Assembly (NCBI GenBank): GCA_004211235.1
Contig: SEEY01000338.1
Coordinates: 1 to 7,456 of the forward strand
DNA: 7,456 bases
Direction: 5' to 3'
From: Rubrivivax sp.
GTDB taxonomy: Bacteria; Pseudomonadota; Gammaproteobacteria; Burkholderiales; Burkholderiaceae
A model generated the notes under the pieces. That model was not told the DNA's origin. It did not search any database and saw only the letters and a program-made list of their open reading frames with translations. The position numbers and the translations under genes are program-made. Shown one piece after another: positions 5,759 through 7,456 of the stretch (position 1 is the first letter of the stretch; the number at the start of each line of letters is the position of its first letter).

Positions 5759-6940
5759 ATGTCCGACAACACCCCAGCCGCCCTTGATCACGCCGTCCTG
5801 CCCGGCGTCGCCCTTGGCTATGCGCCGGTCATCGACCGGCAGCGCAACATCGCCGGCACGCGGCTCACGTTGGTGCCGCTGCGGCCGGACGTCAAGGTCG
5901 ACCATGCCGAACTTCTGGCTGCTCTCGGCGCCGCGTTCCCCAAGGGCGGTGCCGTCCTCAGCCCGCAGGGCGAGGCGCTGCTGACCGCCCTGCTGGCCCA
6001 GCCGCCCAACGAGCCGTCGCAGATCGAGGTGCCGGCGTTCATCGCCGCCGATCCCAACCACGCCGCGGCCATTGCTGCCCTGAAGGGCGCCGGCCATCGC
6101 GGGTTGCTCAAGGGCCTGCCCAACGAACCGCTGCCGGCGGACGTCGCCGCCGTCTTCAAGCAGGTCGTGCTGGAGCCGGGCCAGAGCGCGCCGGCCGGCA
6201 CCGAGCTGGTTTGTGCCGGCATCCGCGGCGCGCACGCGATGGACGACGCCTTCAAGGCGGGCGCCCACAGCGTCATCGGCTGGCCGATGGAGGGCGCCTT
6301 CGAGCCCACGGGCGGTGCCAGGACGGAGATCGCGGCCGACCTGCAGGTCATCATGGAGCTGATGTCGCGCGTCGACGAGGGCGAAGACGTCGAGCGTCTG
6401 GAGCAGACCCTCAAGCGCGACCCCAGCCTGGCCTTCAAGCTGCTGCGCTACATGAACTCCGCCGCCTTCGGCCTGCCGGTGGAGGTGTCGAGCTTCCGCC
6501 ACGCCATCATGCTGCTGGGCTACGCCCGCCTGAAGCGCTGGCTGGCCCTGCTGCTGACGACCGCGAGCAAGGACCACAGCATGCGCCCCATCATGTTCGG
6601 CGCGGTGCGCCGCGGCCTGCTGATGGAGGAGCTGGCCCACGGCATGAGCGAGCGCGAGCAGCGCGACGAGATGTTCATCTGCGGCCTGTTCTCGCTGCTG
6701 GACCACATGCTCAAGGCGCCCTTCGACAAGCTGCTGCAGAGCATCCCGGTGCCCGAGCGCGTGCGCCAGGCGCTGGTGGACGACACCGGCCCCTTCCACC
6801 CCTACCTGGAACTCGTGCGCGCCATCGAGGCCGAGAGCGTGTTCGACTACCGCGACCGTGCCGATGCGTTGATGCTCGGTGCCGGCGAGGTCAACGCCTG
6901 CGTGCTGCGCGCGCTGCACAAGGCCACCCAACTCGAATGA
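5759..6940 (+). CDS. Degenerate EAL-like plus HDOD domain protein (YuxH-like)
   Basis: A 393-residue cytoplasmic regulatory protein with no signal peptide or membrane segment. The N-terminal part (about 15-185) follows the outline of an EAL domain: YAPVIDRQRNIAGTRLTLVP (21-40) sits where YuxH-type proteins read YARQPI-D...G-YELLFR, and AGIRGAHAMDDAFKAGAHSVIGWP (153-176, quoted in two parts as AGIRGAHAMDDAF and KAGAHSVIGWP) matches the GVET...GxxxxQGYxxxxP end. The EAL glutamate and the GVE glutamate are both missing, so hydrolysis of c-di-GMP is unlikely. Residues about 195-385 form an HDOD domain, with RDPSLAFKLLRYMNSAAFGL (220-239) and AIMLLGYARLKRWLALLL (249-266). HDOD modules lack HD phosphohydrolase catalysis and act in signalling and protein interaction. 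The gene follows flgL, which suggests but does not prove a motility or c-di-GMP link. The ATG at 5759 gives the natural N-terminus; a GTG at 5663 would add 32 atypical residues. Confidence 0.88.
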   Translation: MSDNTPAALDHAVLPGVALGYAPVIDRQRNIAGTRLTLVPLRPDVKVDHAELLAALGAAFPKGGAVLSPQGEALLTALLAQPPNEPSQIEVPAFIAADPNHAAAIAALKGAGHRGLLKGLPNEPLPADVAAVFKQVVLEPGQSAPAGTELVCAGIRGAHAMDDAFKAGAHSVIGWPMEGAFEPTGGARTEIAADLQVIMELMSRVDEGEDVERLEQTLKRDPSLAFKLLRYMNSAAFGLPVEVSSFRHAIMLLGYARLKRWLALLLTTASKDHSMRPIMFGAVRRGLLMEELAHGMSEREQRDEMFICGLFSLLDHMLKAPFDKLLQSIPVPERVRQALVDDTGPFHPYLELVRAIEAESVFDYRDRADALMLGAGEVNACVLRALHKATQLE

Positions 6941-6992
6941 ACCCCGCCCGGCTGCCCGTCCGGGCTGGCATGACAGCGCTGCCGGGGTGAGC
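6941..6992 (+). promoter_or_regulatory. Structured spacer with ribosome-binding site of the last gene
   Basis: The purine-rich GGGGTGA (6984-6990) directly precedes the ATG at 6993 and is the best ribosome-binding site for it. Its GGGGT is complementary to ACCCC at 6941-6945, the first bases after the HDOD stop codon (6 bp counting 6946/6983). Between them GCCCGG (6946-6951) pairs with CCGGGC (6960-6965). A ribosome terminating at 6940 would cover the ACCCC arm, so the arrangement could couple translation of the last gene to the HDOD gene. This is read from complementarity alone; no folding energy was computed. Confidence 0.35.
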
Positions 6993-7456
6993 ATGTTCAG
7001 CCCGAACGGCTCTGCCGCACTCCTCGAACTCGTCGGCGACCCGGTGCTGACGCTGCGCTCGGACCTGTCCGTGCTGCGCGCCAATCCGGCCGCGCGTGAC
7101 TGGCTGGGTGCCGATGCGGCGGACGGCTGGCGCTTGTTGCGGCACGCCGCCGGCCTGCGCCTGGAAACCTGGCTGCGCGATGCCACGCTCGCCGTCGACG
7201 CCGGCCGCATGCCGCCAGCGGCGCCGCCGCTCAAGCTGGCCGACGGCCGGCGCGTCACCTTGCACCTGCTGCGCGAGCGGCCCAACTGGCTGCTGCACGC
7301 CCGCCTCAGCGCAGCCGACCACGGCGAGCCGCCGCTGGTGGAGTGGCTGGCGCTGTCGCCGCTGCCGGCGCTGCTGGCCGACGCTGCCGGCGGCGGCGTG
7401 CTGCGTCGCAATGCCGCCTTCGACGCGCTCAGCCCGGGCGCGCCGCGCCATCTCAA
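6993..7456 (+). CDS. Probable PAS-type sensor or signalling protein, 5' part only
   Basis: The frame stays open from the ATG at 6993 to the window end (154 codons plus two bases), so the product is truncated by the window. Residues about 8-40 (LLELVGDPVLTLRSDLSVLR followed by ANPAARDWLG) have the PAS pattern of a beta strand, a conserved Asn-Pro-Ala-Ala and an acidic/aromatic helix. A second PAS-like start is visible at about 117-146 (VEWLALSPLPALLADAAGGG then VLRRNAAFDAL). Tandem PAS modules at the N-terminus are typical of hybrid kinases and GGDEF/EAL proteins; the output domain lies beyond the window, so I cannot choose. There is no signal peptide. Codon use matches the neighbours. It lies 52 bases after the HDOD gene on the same strand, with a ribosome-binding site of its own, and is probably co-transcribed with it. 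Confidence 0.7.
   Translation, partial: MFSPNGSAALLELVGDPVLTLRSDLSVLRANPAARDWLGADAADGWRLLRHAAGLRLETWLRDATLAVDAGRMPPAAPPLKLADGRRVTLHLLRERPNWLLHARLSAADHGEPPLVEWLALSPLPALLADAAGGGVLRRNAAFDALSPGAPRHL

Noticed and set aside
5971..5979. Literal Glu-Ala-Leu string (residues 72-74) in the HDOD protein as an active EAL motif
   Set aside because: It lies in SPQGEALLTALL, well after the position where the EAL signature belongs (around residues 34-42), so it is a coincidence of letters.
5658..5984. 108-codon frame starting just after flgL
   Set aside because: It runs out of frame into the HDOD coding sequence and has a Ser/Arg/Pro-rich shadow composition, although GGGGAG lies ten bases upstream of its ATG.
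5648..7456. 602-codon open frame on the minus strand opposite the HDOD and PAS genes
   Set aside because: Same artefact of GC bias; the sense strand has recognisable HDOD and PAS patterns, while this translation is low-complexity and crosses the spacer between two genes.

Overview
The window is a GC-rich stretch with every convincing gene on the + strand. It carries the distal end of a flagellar rod, ring and hook-associated gene cluster: flgI (P-ring), flgJ (rod-capping muramidase), flgK and flgL (hook-filament junction proteins). A two-domain regulatory protein (degenerate EAL-like plus HDOD) and the first 154 codons of a probable PAS-type sensor follow. The two-domain FlgJ, the flgIJKL order, the enlarged FlgK (662 aa) and FlgL (403 aa), the strong GC-ending codon bias and the YuxH-like protein beside flgL together suggest a beta-proteobacterium of the order Burkholderiales (Rubrivivax/Leptothrix/Roseateles-like). 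That assignment is by recollection of families, not by a search.

Layout. Bases 1-168 hold no recognisable gene, but there is a triple-arm inverted repeat at 4-34. flgI (169-1275, GTG start) encodes a Sec-exported P-ring protein. A 174-base gap (1276-1449) is packed with GC-rich palindromes and looks like a dispersed intergenic repeat; it also contains a 57-codon frame overlapping the flgI stop. flgJ is at 1450-2331. A 98-base gap follows, almost exactly filled by a 30-codon frame. flgK (2430-4418) and flgL (4425-5636) are 6 bases apart. After a 122-base spacer comes the EAL-like/HDOD gene (5759-6940), then a 52-base spacer and the truncated PAS gene (6993 to the window end).

How they work together. 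FlgI forms the ring around the rod in the peptidoglycan layer. FlgJ caps the growing rod and cuts peptidoglycan to let it through. FlgK and FlgL are added in turn on the finished hook as the adaptor on which flagellin polymerises. The last two genes look like signal-transduction genes appended to the structural cluster. The EAL-like domain has lost recognisable catalytic residues, so it is more likely a protein-interaction or regulatory module than a c-di-GMP phosphodiesterase.

I see no CRISPR array, tRNA, rRNA, insertion sequence or phage gene. This is mostly an ordinary flagellar locus. The parts worth a second look are the small structured gaps: two small frames abutting flgJ and flgK, the palindromic repeat, a set of inverted sequence blocks flanking the HDOD gene, and a possible sequestered ribosome-binding site for the last gene.
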